A program made the translations under genes and the position numbers. This document shows, in pieces, positions 15,987-23,950 of a stretch of DNA of 30,537 bases (positions are counted from its first letter, which is position 1; each line of letters starts with the position of its first letter). Where the stretch lies: contig JBOFEA010000026.1 in NCBI GenBank assembly GCA_051647535.1, forward strand, positions 1 through 30,537, written 5' to 3'. The stretch is from Brevinema_A sp051647535. Lineage in GTDB: Bacteria; Spirochaetota; Brevinematia; Brevinematales; Brevinemataceae. The notes beneath the pieces were generated by a model, which worked only from the letters and a program-made list of their open reading frames with translations, made no database searches and had not been told where the DNA came from.

Positions 15987-16925
15987 TTATATTTTATTAT
16001 AGTTATATTTTTGTTTTAATTCTAATACAAATGCTATTAGTATGCAAAAAATAGCATTTTTCCAACTATAATCATTTAAAAACGTTATACACGTAATATG
16101 AGTTAATAAAATAGATAAAGAATGTTTGCCAGCAACTTCTATTATAAAAAAGATATTTTTTGCAATAGAGTGTAAATATTTATATATGTACAATAATATA
16201 TTTATGTATAGAAATACATATGGGTCAGTGACATAAGAAAACCATACCCATGATTTTGGTAATAATATATGAGGTTTGTAGTGATATTCTACAAAATAAA
16301 GAACATATATACTAAGTATAAATAATATGTATAAGTATATGGACCTGATGTGTTTTTTTTGAAATAAAGATATTAGTTTTATGTTATTTGATTGATAAAA
16401 TACTCCTATATAAATTAGTAATAAATGTCTGATAATAGTAAAACGATATATCCAATCAGGAATATTTATATTAAATAGAATAATTTGGATGAGAATGAGT
16501 AGTATAACAATACTGTAAGTAGTAGCCTTTCTATGGATAAAAGCAAAAAAGGGTATTGAAATCCATACTTGGATATATAAAAAAAAGTAATATCCACCGG
16601 GTCCTTGAGCTCCACCTGCTATTAAAAGATCTTTTATACTGATTCCTAAAAATAAATATTGAGCAAATGCTAGTATTATAAAAGGTAGAATAAATGTATA
16701 TAATAGCTTAGATACATTTTTATAAGAAAAGTATATCCTAAAGATTTTATCAGTATGGCAGATTTTTTTACTTAATAAATATCCACTTAAAAACATAAAA
16801 ATTGGTACACCTTGTATTATATAATATACATTAAATATATCTTTTCTTGTTTGTAGAGGTATTATATGTGTTAATATTACAGATATGATAGCTATACCTT
16901 TGAGAAAATTAATATAATTGTACAT
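15987..16925 (-). CDS. Acyltransferase 3 family membrane protein
   Basis: This 312-residue protein has about ten membrane spans and the N-terminal pattern of acyltransferase 3 (PF01757): FLKGIAIISVILTHI with the catalytic-type His in the first helix, then VPIFMFLSGYLL at about residue 40-51. These enzymes transfer acetyl or other acyl groups to sugars of surface polysaccharides, lipopolysaccharide or peptidoglycan. The gene stands alone with its own consensus promoter (17018-17046), so its target cannot be inferred from neighbours. An AAGAG about 9 nt upstream supports the start. Length is slightly below the usual 330-380 residues but the fold looks complete. Confidence 0.82.
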   Translation of the reverse strand: MYNYINFLKGIAIISVILTHIIPLQTRKDIFNVYYIIQGVPIFMFLSGYLLSKKICHTDKIFRIYFSYKNVSKLLYTFILPFIILAFAQYLFLGISIKDLLIAGGAQGPGGYYFFLYIQVWISIPFFAFIHRKATTYSIVILLILIQIILFNINIPDWIYRFTIIRHLLLIYIGVFYQSNNIKLISLFQKKHIRSIYLYILFILSIYVLYFVEYHYKPHILLPKSWVWFSYVTDPYVFLYINILLYIYKYLHSIAKNIFFIIEVAGKHSLSILLTHITCITFLNDYSWKNAIFCILIAFVLELKQKYNYNKI

Positions 16926-17017
16926 ATGTAAACTCTTAGTTCTTTAAATTCTAAATAAGTGCCATTGTTAATATGATTTTAACCGTAAGAATGGTAAATC
17001 GTTTTATATTTTATATT

Positions 17018-17046
17018 AATATACATTATTGTTACACATGTGTCAA
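17018..17046 (-). promoter_or_regulatory. Consensus promoter of the acyltransferase gene
   Basis: The minus strand has TTGACA (17041-17046), a 17-bp spacer and TATATT (17018-17023). A 10-bp palindrome ACACATGTGT (17034-17043) overlaps the -35 box and could bind a repressor. The leader would be about 85 nt. Confidence 0.75.
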
Positions 17047-17189
17047 GATTTTATTGGAAATTAATGTATATAAAGCATAGGATTCTGATAATCGGATAAC
17101 ATTATTTCTACCAAATTTTAAGAAATTATGTTTAGGTATTGTATATTCTATCTATTCTAGATATTCATACAGTTCTTGATTTAGTATTA

Positions 17190-17678
17190 ATCCACGATTG
17201 TTTGATAAGTATGGTGTGATTGACGTTAAATATGTTGCTGGGCTTTGCGTAATTTGAAAGAGAAAAATGATACAAGATAAGAAACTTGCTACGGTAAAAA
17301 ATAGGATCGTAGGAAATGGGAAAACAGTAGTTAGACAAATTTTGGATATAAATCTACTCATACAAATCTGGAATTAACGATAGGATTGAAGAACTTAGTT
17401 CTTTATGAAGAATAATCTGCGAAGTTTGAAAGAATCTTTGAATGGTAGTTGTAGCGTAAGAGTGTTCAATAACTGATATATCGATAAAATAATTCACAAG
17501 AAACAACAAGCCGTTCACAGCGGGTAATTTATACTCATTATTAAAATACAAGATTTGTATTGGGGAATTTGAACACAAAGGTCAAATTTATAACGGTATT
17601 CATGATCTAATTTGTGATACTGTGATCTTATTCGGAGGTGGGAATCCTAAAACCGGAAAATATCTCAATGATGTTTGA
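17190..17678 (+). pseudogene. Remnant of a serine site-specific recombinase
   Basis: In broken plus-strand frames I read pieces of the recombinase domain that follows the catalytic domain in large serine recombinases. Near 17270-17355: MIQDKKLA..., then TVVRQILDINLL, which fits the usual KLV...A.IVRQIFDLYL. Near 17510-17630: NLYSLLKYKICIGEFEHKGQ then IYNGIHDLI, which fits N.IYYILKNPIYIGK..HKG..Y.G.HEAII. Several stop codons and frame changes separate them, and the catalytic N-terminus is not seen. It marks a former phage or integrative element. Short minus-strand frames across it are shadows. Confidence 0.7.
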
Positions 17679-17811
17679 GTGAGTATATATTGAAAAATTT
17701 ATTATTAAAATAGTAATAAATATTGACAATATCATATCATATTAATATTATAGAAAATATAATGATGATTTATTTCGTAGAACCGTCGCAAACTTAACGA
17801 TAGATTTACTT

Positions 17812-17847
17812 TATTTAATATATTTAATATATTAAATATATTAAATA
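17812..17847. repeat. Perfect 36-bp AT palindrome next to a ribosome-binding site
   Basis: The sequence is four 9-mers, TATTTAATA twice followed by TATTAAATA twice, so it equals its own reverse complement over 36 bp. Its last A is the first base of the AGGAG (17847-17851) of the DUF1254 lipoprotein gene. As RNA it would form an 16-18-bp hairpin directly against the ribosome site. As DNA it could be an operator or form a cruciform. Confidence 0.9.
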
Positions 17848-17856
17848 GGAGATTAT

Positions 17857-19329
17857 ATGAAAATTTTTTATTGTATGCTTATATTACTGGTTGTAAGCTG
17901 TTCTAAAAACTCTGATATGAAGCCTGAAGGGATTGCTACTCCTAATGTTGTTAAAACATATTTTGGAACTTTATATTTATCTGATGGAGTTCCAAAAAAA
18001 GAATCTGTAGAAAAAGTATATCGCAACCTTGATATTCAACGAGCAACAGAAGTATTTTTGTCCGGATTACCTTTAGCATCAATGAGTGCAATAAAAAGAG
18101 GTATTTTAGAAGTTGGATCTGCTAATGATACAGTTGTAATTTATGAAGATTTTTTAAATTCAGACTCATTATTTCTTACTCCAAATAGTACTTCTGTATA
18201 TTTCATGTCGTGGTTAAAGCTAAAAACTAATCAAGCAATGGTACTTGAAACTCCAACAAATTTCTTAGGAGTTATTAACGATCACTTTTTTAGATATGTA
18301 GCAGATCTTGGTAATTTAGGGTCAGATAATGGTCAAGGAGGGAAATTTCTTGTATTACCACCTGATTATAAAGGAAAGATCCCTTCAACAGGATACTATG
18401 TTGTTCAGTCTGCTACTTATGAAAATTGGTTAATTGGACGAGGGTTTGCAGTAGATGGCGATTCAAAACTTGCAGTTGAGTCTATTAAACAAAATTGGCG
18501 TATATATCCTTATGATGAAAGCCCTTCTGAAATGAAGTTTGTTAATGGATCTAAAGTGAAATTAAATACTCTTCATTATATGGATGCCCGTATTTATGAT
18601 GAAATGAATGAAGTTATACAAAATGAACCAATAGATACTCTTAATCCAATGTTATTAGGAGCAATGCAATCACTAGGAATAGAAAAAGGAAAAGAATTTG
18701 ATCCTGATGAGCGAATGAAGGATATTCTGAAATCTGCTGCTGAAATTGGTGCTGTAACTGCTAGAACCTTAGTGTCTTATCCTAGAAATCAAGAGGCTTT
18801 TATCTATACAAACAGTACTTCTTGGCTCAATCCCTTGGGATCAATAAACTATACATTTATTAAGAATAATATTTTGGATTTAGATACACAAGCTATATTC
18901 TTTTTTTATGCAACTGTTGTCACTCCAGCGATGTCTGTTAAATTTGTTGGTAAAGGATCTCAATATGCATATACATATACAGACAATAATGGAAATATTC
19001 TTGATGGAGGAAAAACTTATAAAATAGTACTTCCTCCAAATGTGCCTGCAAAAGATAATTGGTCTATTACCGTCTATGATTCTCAAACAAGATCAATGCT
19101 TCAAACCAGCCAACCTTTTGCAACAGTTAGTAGTTATAATAATTTAGTAATGAATGATGATGGTTCTTATGATGTGTATATTGGTCCAAAAGCACCAAAA
19201 GGGTTTGAAAATAACTGGATAGAAACTATTCCTGGAAAAAGTTGGAATACCATATTGCGATTGTATGGTCCTTTAGAACCTTGGTTTGATAAATCTTGGC
19301 AAATACATGATCCGATATTAATTCAATAA
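17857..19329 (+). CDS. Lipoprotein with DUF1254 and DUF1214 domains
   Basis: The 490-residue protein begins with a lipoprotein signal (MKIFYCMLILLVVSC, Cys15 lipidated). After a short linker comes a DUF1254-like region (about residues 55-190, with NSDSLFLTPNSTSVYFMSW and PTNFLGVIND). The C-terminal part is DUF1214 (about 370-480): LPPNVPAKDNWSITVYDSQT, SMLQTSQPFATVSS, DGSYDVYIGPKAPKG, WIETIPGKSWNTILRLYGPL. Proteins of this two-domain family are common, mostly exported, and without a settled function. The start has AGGAG 6 nt upstream, adjoining the 36-bp palindrome. No terminator follows within 90 bp and no operon partner is present. Confidence 0.9.
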   Translation: MKIFYCMLILLVVSCSKNSDMKPEGIATPNVVKTYFGTLYLSDGVPKKESVEKVYRNLDIQRATEVFLSGLPLASMSAIKRGILEVGSANDTVVIYEDFLNSDSLFLTPNSTSVYFMSWLKLKTNQAMVLETPTNFLGVINDHFFRYVADLGNLGSDNGQGGKFLVLPPDYKGKIPSTGYYVVQSATYENWLIGRGFAVDGDSKLAVESIKQNWRIYPYDESPSEMKFVNGSKVKLNTLHYMDARIYDEMNEVIQNEPIDTLNPMLLGAMQSLGIEKGKEFDPDERMKDILKSAAEIGAVTARTLVSYPRNQEAFIYTNSTSWLNPLGSINYTFIKNNILDLDTQAIFFFYATVVTPAMSVKFVGKGSQYAYTYTDNNGNILDGGKTYKIVLPPNVPAKDNWSITVYDSQTRSMLQTSQPFATVSSYNNLVMNDDGSYDVYIGPKAPKGFENNWIETIPGKSWNTILRLYGPLEPWFDKSWQIHDPILIQ

Positions 19330-19426
19330 AAATATATATGTGTGAAATTTTGTGGGATATAGGTATGATTATCTTTGATGTTATATAAGGCTTAACAATA
19401 TATTGTATCGAGACGACCTCGTATTG

Positions 19427-19579
19427 ATGAATGAAACTCTCTTGAAGCTCGTTGAAACCAACAGTGTTGGATTTACTGCTAAATTGCTTAACGAAATAGT
19501 TTTATCTAGTCTCAATTTCTCACTTGACAAGAGAGAAATTAATTCTGAACATCTTGATCTCCTAAAATCTATTATATAG
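19427..19579 (+). CDS. Small ORF or gene remnant, 50 codons
   Basis: An open frame runs from ATG 19427 to TAG 19577, and stays open upstream without an ATG to about 19375. The product (MNETLLKLVETNSVGFTAKL...) has a natural-looking helical composition, but no ribosome site precedes the ATG. It looks like the last part of a lost gene rather than a complete small protein. Family unknown. Confidence 0.3.
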   Translation: MNETLLKLVETNSVGFTAKLLNEIVLSSLNFSLDKREINSEHLDLLKSII

Positions 19580-19646
19580 ACCTACTTTAAATCTATGTCA
19601 ATAGTTTTTAACTAATTTTGTTGAATTTCCAAATGATATCAAAAAG

Positions 19647-19667
19647 CAAGGAGGCGAAAGCCTCTTG
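19647..19667. other. GNRA-tetraloop hairpin beside a terminator
   Basis: CAAG-GAGGC-GAAA-GCCTC-TTG forms an 8-bp stem with one bulged G and a GAAA tetraloop, six bases before the terminator hairpin at 19673. The pair could be the 3' end of a small RNA or a compound terminator for plus-strand transcripts. Confidence 0.4.
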
Positions 19668-19672
19668 AAATC

Positions 19673-19710
19673 AAAACAGCACCACTAACTTTTGGTGCTG
19701 TTTTTTATCA
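19673..19710. terminator. Strong bidirectional terminator
   Basis: A perfect 12-bp stem (AAAACAGCACCA/TGGTGCTGTTTT) with an 8-nt loop is followed on the plus strand by TTTTTT and on the minus strand by TTTTGATTTC. It ends the GmrSD/hsdR-fragment transcript. Confidence 0.9.
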
Positions 19711-19743
19711 TTATTGATACGGTGTTGACAGACTTTGCCCAGT

Positions 19744-20103
19744 TTATAGTAAAATCTCAAAGCTATCTTGGTTGCGTTTTGTCGTGTTGGCAAAATAACG
19801 GGTATCCGTGCCGTTGGAGATGACAAAAATTTGAAGGTACTTGAATAGGGAATTTTCAGAGTTAAAACTTTCTTTACTATAACGATGGATTTGGTTGAAA
19901 GCTTCGCGAATGCGCGTACCACGTTTTTTGAATTCTATATGGATTAGGGGCAAACCGTTTACAAGGATTGTTATATCGTATCGGTTGGCATGAGAACCTT
20001 TTTGTTCAAATTGGGAAATGACTTGCAATTTATTTTTGCCAATATTCTTTTTATCGAGTAAATAGATATTTTTAATATGCCCATATTGTTTTAATAATAT
20101 CAA
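19744..20103 (-). pseudogene. hsdR: Internal fragment of a type I restriction subunit HsdR
   Basis: The 119 residues match the nuclease part of HsdR: LLKQYGHIKNIYLLDKKNIG, NRYDITILVNGLPLIHIEFK (the D...E-x-K catalytic signature), REAFNQIHRYSKESF and LFKYLQIFVISNGTDTRYFA. HsdR is usually about 1000 residues. The upstream N-terminal part and all of the helicase part are missing, and no hsdM or hsdS is present. The frame begins inside the 3' end of the GmrSD gene (32-bp overlap) and stops just before a terminator, so deletions on both sides produced it. It cannot act as a type I enzyme. Confidence 0.85.
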
Positions 20104-21835
20104 TAAGTCGGTTTGTACGTTTAGTTATTTCTTCTTCGTTCCATTCGTTATGGTTTAATAAACCGTTTTCAGAGTAATCTTTGTTAAGGTTGAGAATACT
20201 GAGTTTTGCAATTCCTTTATCTATAGTATCATTTCCATGGACTTTGGTTTCCCAATTTTGGTTTTGTAATGTGGAATTAAGTTTATTACTGAGTAAAGAA
20301 AGATTTCCCAGAGTATATATCAAAGAATTACGATTCTCTTTTTGTTCAGGAGTAAAATTTTCAATATTCCAATATTCTTCCCATTTTTGAGGCATTAAAT
20401 GTTCTATAGTTAGTTTTTTATCATATATAAGCTTGGTATTTTCGGATTTTGGATTATCGAGATATAGTGCTGTCCAAAATAAAACAAACTTGGTTATTGT
20501 ATGACTTGGATGAATTGTATGTAATTGAGATAATAATTTATCATCTGGGAAAATATCTGTATTAGCAGTAAATGTATTTAATTCTTTTAATATAGTATTA
20601 AATATCTGATCGTCAGATAAATCTCTGATTTTAGATACTAATTTGGTAAATGTTTTATTGTATTGTTTATCCGTATATTCCAACAAAGATCTTCTTATCA
20701 AATAACTCTCAATAAGTTGAATACACTTGTAATACAACTCTTTCTGATGATAAATACGGCTTCTTAATAGCATAAGAATAGGATAAATAGTAGTTGTAGG
20801 GCTAACAGTTAAGTAATGAAATAAACGAGTTTCACTATTATCCAAATAATGAAATTCAGTTTTATTGTTAAATAATTCCCAAGAAATAAAATCTGTTGCA
20901 TAAGTATGTATCTTTTTCAACAGTTCAATAATCTCGTCTTTTGATAGTTTATTAAATTCTTCTTTAAATCTAGTACTGATCTTATTAAAACTGTCAGTTT
21001 CTTTTAATATACCTTCACATATAGCAATTCCATGTAGTAATATTTCAGAACGATAGCGTTTGTATCTTCCTATATCTTGCTTTGCATTCCAAAAGTCTCT
21101 TTGAGTTTCAGTATGTTCAAAAATGGATTCCCAAAAATCTTTATAGTATTTACTAATGCTGTCTTTTGACATACAATCAAATGTCAGTAAACGGTGGAAT
21201 AAAGCATTTTTAATGATATCCGTTACTGCAAGAGGTTGTCCCGTTGTATTTATCGAGTCAAATATTTTTTGTTCATCTTCAGAATCTTCAATTGTAATAT
21301 GTACAAATAAATTTTTACTGACTAAATAATCAAAAAAATCTTTTTGTTCTTCATATGATAATTCAGTAATGTTTTGTTCAAAATAAGTATAGCATTGAAT
21401 CATTTTAGAATTAGTTTTAGTTGGTTCGGTTTTTCTATGATAATCAATAATATCGGAAAATTCTTTATTGTCAAGATATGAATGTTCAAGCTTAGGAAGA
21501 GCATCATCTTCAGGAAAATCCCATAATGTGGGAAGTGTACCTTTTGTAGCCCACCTGTCTTTTAATTTATCGATATAAAGAGATCTAAGTAGTAATGAGA
21601 ATGTTGTTAGTCGTTGCTGACCGTCTACAACATATCCGTGTTTATGATTGCTGTCTTTTTTTATTAATAAAGAGCCTAAAAAATGTTCTTTTTTATTTTT
21701 CATAGAAGAATATAAGTCTTCATAAAATTTTTCCCAATCGCTATTAAACCAAACATATGAACGTTGATAAAATGGAATAATAAGTTTTTGGTATTCGTCA
21801 GTAATAGATTTAAACGATGCTTCATGAGCTTGCAT
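20072..21835 (-). CDS. GmrSD-type (DUF262 + DUF1524) defence nuclease
   Basis: This 587-residue protein has an N-terminal DUF262 domain with PFYQRSYVW (21-29) and DGQQRLTT (71-78), the ParB-like nucleotidase motif of GmrS. IFDSINTTGQPL and a C-terminal DUF1524 HNH-like nuclease with IEHLMPQ (about 477-483) and TLGNLSLLSNKLN follow, as in GmrD. Fused GmrSD proteins are type IV restriction enzymes that cut modified phage DNA in an NTP-dependent way. The length is normal and both catalytic signatures are intact, so it is probably functional. The start has AGGAGA 5-6 nt upstream, and a promoter is seen at 21861. The hsdR fragment follows downstream on the same strand. Confidence 0.88.
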   Translation of the reverse strand: MQAHEASFKSITDEYQKLIIPFYQRSYVWFNSDWEKFYEDLYSSMKNKKEHFLGSLLIKKDSNHKHGYVVDGQQRLTTFSLLLRSLYIDKLKDRWATKGTLPTLWDFPEDDALPKLEHSYLDNKEFSDIIDYHRKTEPTKTNSKMIQCYTYFEQNITELSYEEQKDFFDYLVSKNLFVHITIEDSEDEQKIFDSINTTGQPLAVTDIIKNALFHRLLTFDCMSKDSISKYYKDFWESIFEHTETQRDFWNAKQDIGRYKRYRSEILLHGIAICEGILKETDSFNKISTRFKEEFNKLSKDEIIELLKKIHTYATDFISWELFNNKTEFHYLDNSETRLFHYLTVSPTTTIYPILMLLRSRIYHQKELYYKCIQLIESYLIRRSLLEYTDKQYNKTFTKLVSKIRDLSDDQIFNTILKELNTFTANTDIFPDDKLLSQLHTIHPSHTITKFVLFWTALYLDNPKSENTKLIYDKKLTIEHLMPQKWEEYWNIENFTPEQKENRNSLIYTLGNLSLLSNKLNSTLQNQNWETKVHGNDTIDKGIAKLSILNLNKDYSENGLLNHNEWNEEEITKRTNRLIDIIKTIWAY

Positions 21836-21860
21836 GTATATCTCCTAGAAAGTTTTCTAT

Positions 21861-21888
21861 ATTATAACATAAAATAAAAAAAAAACAA
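21861..21888 (-). promoter_or_regulatory. Promoter of the first GmrSD gene
   Basis: Minus strand: TTGTTT (21883-21888), 16-bp spacer, TATAAT (21861-21866), 26 bp before the start codon. Confidence 0.5.
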
Positions 21889-22067
21889 TACTTACTTGAC
21901 CATATCTTGTTTCCAAGCTAATGTGTTATACGCTGGAATATACAAACTGCTATACTTGGGATTAATGGAGGGATTCCAAGGTAGATGTACGGAAATGAGT
22001 CTCCTTGAGTAGGCTTGTTTCCGTTGTAGAAATTCTTATAGAAATCATTGTAAAATAAAGAAATAAA

Positions 22068-22227
22068 TTCTCAGAAATGAGTTGACTTGTCTCCGTATTG
22101 AAGCTAACATGTGTTGAAGATATAGATAAATTCTATATTAGTAAGGAATAAGGAGATAAGGATGTCAAGAATTAACGAAGTAGAGATCAAGAAACAAAGT
22201 TGGATGCAAGTAAGAAATCAAAAATAG
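22068..22227 (+). repeat. Leader repeat, copy 1, with truncated start of the small ORF
   Basis: This stretch matches the reverse complement of about 24910-25053: TCTCAGAAA, TTGACT..TCTCCGTAT.GAAGC, TAACATGTGTTGA, GTAGATAAA..CTATATTAG and AAGGA.TAAGGAGATA are shared. It keeps a promoter (TTGACT 22082-22087, 17-bp spacer, TAACAT 22105-22110) and a ribosome site. An ATG at 22162 opens 21 codons whose start (..INEVEIKKQSWMQV) resembles the 45-residue ORF of copy 2 before a TAG at 22225. A weaker likeness (TTGACC, 17 bp, TAATGT) lies at about 21896-21924. Confidence 0.8.
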
Positions 22228-22372
22228 CTAAGTGTAGTATTAAAAGCACTTAGCTATTGATATGGATCGGATGATGCAGTCATCAGCGAACTATTCTCAA
22301 GGCATGGATGCCGAAGTACCCGAACCGACAAGGTACTAAAACCACTGTAGCAATACGGTGGTTTTTTCTTTT
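22223..22372 (+). ncRNA. Candidate structured RNA ending in a GNRA-loop terminator
   Basis: Five hairpins stand in 150 bp: a perfect 12-bp stem AATAGCTAAGTG/CACTTAGCTATT (22223-22258), GATGA/TCATC (22270-22284), GGCA-TGGA-TGCC (22301-22312), AGTACC/GGTACT (22315-22337) and a terminator (22338-22365) with stem AAAACCAC plus a U-G pair and GUA/UAC closed by a GCAA tetraloop, then TTTTTTC. The copy 1 promoter upstream could transcribe it. GC content looks higher than in the surroundings. A 25-codon frame (22262-22339) crosses it without a ribosome site, so a decayed coding origin is possible. I recognise no known RNA family. Confidence 0.4.
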
Positions 22373-22390
22373 GAAGGGGGGATAGATTGA

Positions 22391-22463
22391 GGACACATGG
22401 ATGTCCGAAGTATCGGAGCGTGTAGGAGACGCCAAACAGCGACGATCACCTTAAGTACTAAGG
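22391..22463 (+). repeat. Second copy of the CATGGATG-hairpin module
   Basis: The module GG(A)CA-CATGGA-TGTCC then GAAGTA ... AGTACTAA repeats the arrangement at 22301-22340 (hairpin, CCGAAGTA, variable middle, GTACTAA). Here the middle is longer and contains another hairpin, GCGT-GTAGGAG-ACGC (22418-22432). CCTTA/TAAGG closes the module (22449-22463). No clear terminator follows. Open frames of 20-34 codons cross it, none with a ribosome site. Confidence 0.45.
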
Positions 22464-22635
22464 ATATCTACGATTTATTTCTTTTTGTAACGAACTTCTG
22501 AGAATTTCATTCTGTGAATATTTCACTGCCGTCTGCATGGACTCTTAAAAGCTAATTTCAATGATACCATAGTATAAGAATGTATTGAGAAATGTCATGC
22601 TAAGTCCTATAACAAGTACTTTAAATAAAGTGTGC

Positions 22636-22664
22636 TTGACAATAATATTTAAATATGCTATAAT
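22636..22664 (+). promoter_or_regulatory. Perfect sigma70 consensus promoter
   Basis: TTGACA (22636-22641), 17-bp spacer, TATAAT (22659-22664), a 12 of 12 match. No gene follows: a terminator begins about 5-8 nt after the expected start of transcription. Confidence 0.75.
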
Positions 22665-22675
22665 AACTTAACAAT

Positions 22676-22708
22676 AAAAATCACCACAAACTTGTGGTGA
22701 TTTTTTTT
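22676..22708. terminator. Bidirectional terminator between promoter and glycosyltransferase remnant
   Basis: A perfect 10-11-bp stem (AATCACCACA/TGTGGTGATT) is followed by eight T on the plus strand and TTTTTATTG on the minus strand. It ends the minus-strand cassette and stops the plus-strand promoter just upstream. Confidence 0.9.
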
Positions 22709-22716
22709 ATATTTCT

Positions 22717-22824
22717 TTAATAAGGAATTGACATTATGATACAACTGGAGTTTTTTACTGTTTGAACCTGTTCTGTATAGTCTTCAAAAGATATTTTAAT
22801 ATCTATGTTTTTTGATATACCTAA
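22717..22824 (-). pseudogene. Short C-terminal gene remnant
   Basis: A 35-codon frame without a start ends at 22717 and reads ..ISKNIDIKISFEDYTEQ, VQTVKNSSCIIMSIPY. This resembles the last part of a polysaccharide-biosynthesis enzyme such as a pyruvyl transferase (EDY..QV..VKNSSCII), but the match is short. It lies between the broken glycosyltransferase and the terminator. Confidence 0.35.
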
Positions 22825-22838
22825 TCACAAAACGGTAA

Positions 22839-23950
22839 TTAAAACTTCTTAACTATTCCTATAATTTCTAAAAGTTTATTTAATAGAGACATAAAAAGAT
22901 TTATTATTCCTGTTAAGATTATTTTTAGAGAGCTTTTTATCCCAATGGAGTAAAACTGCTTCCCTAGAATTCGATTATTCATAAACAAATTTTTTATATG
23001 TTGTTTACGTTGATATTTTTTTATATTCAAATAACTCAAGGCAAGAAGAGGAAATTCATTTAGGGTTAACAGATTAAAAAACTTTTTGAGATATTGATAT
23101 CCTGATGAATTTAAAATTCTAAAAATATGAACATATTCGAATACTACACGGTCATCATATTTTTTTGTCCATAAATTTTTTGATAAAAGAATCTTTCTTG
23201 TTTTTTCAAACACAAAATTCATATCTCAAATCTTAGATAGTAAAAACTCTGGATTCATATCAGTAAGGCTCTTTCCACTACCAATACGATAGTAATATAG
23301 TTTTTTATCAATACACACGCATTTATTGCAATTAGATATATACCTTATATTAGTAAGTAAATCTTCATAAGAAAACAGTTTTTTTATGATATTTTCTTCT
23401 TTTATGATTTGTTGAAGGATTGATGTTTTAAATGCAAAACAAGCTGTTCCATGACATTTGGTAGTAGGATCCGAAGTATAATGGTATTCAAAAATTTGGT
23501 TTAACAATTCAACAGTGCTTAGTTCTTCATATCCATTCATTGGGCTAGCCGGAGCCCAAATTTGAGTATCAGTGTTATAGTGGATGTTCATTCCATGATA
23601 CAGCATATCAGCACCAGCCTCTTGGAGGGCATCGTATATAATATAGCACAAGTTTCTATATCTAGCCAGTCATCGCTATCTAGAGGATGAATAAACTCGC
23701 CTATAGCCGCTAACAATCCTGTTTGTCGCGTGACGTAAAGTCCTTTATTTATTTCGTGTTCAATGTACTTTATACGAGAGTTGGTTTTTTAGTACTCTTC
23801 AATAATTTCCTTACAATTCCCTGGTGAACAGTCATTAACAACAATAATCTCAATATCTTTTAATGTTTGTTGAACAACACCACTATCGAGACACTGGGGA
23901 AGGTATTGCTCTGTATTGTAAACGGGAATAACAATAGAAATTTTAGCCAT
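22839..23950 (-). pseudogene. Family 2 glycosyltransferase, broken in three places
   Basis: The gene starts at ATG 23950 with MAKISIVIPVYNTEQYLPQC, VVNDCSPGN and, after a stop, HPLDSDDWLD with the DxD-type sugar-nucleotide site: a GT-A, family 2 enzyme. An in-frame TAA lies at 23789-23791. A one-base frameshift near 23651-23655 separates ETCAILY from the continuing frame (CYIIYDALQEAGADMLYHG). An in-frame TGA at 23226-23228 splits off a C-terminal 127 residues that stay in the same frame. Repaired, it would have about 370 residues. Its ATG overlaps the end of the 291-residue gene by 8 bp, so the cassette was once translated as a unit. It probably once modified surface glycans or a phage/host glycoprotein. 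Confidence 0.85.

Noticed and set aside
17152..17578. Two minus-strand frames of 69 and 74 codons
   Set aside because: They are antisense to the serine recombinase remnant and lack ribosome sites.
22223..22463. CRISPR array
   Set aside because: Only two related modules exist, with unequal spacing and internal hairpins. There are no regular repeats and no cas genes.
22262..22501. Short open frames of 25 and 34 codons through the hairpin block
   Set aside because: Neither has a ribosome site, and the better preserved feature is the stem structure. They remain an alternative explanation for the block.
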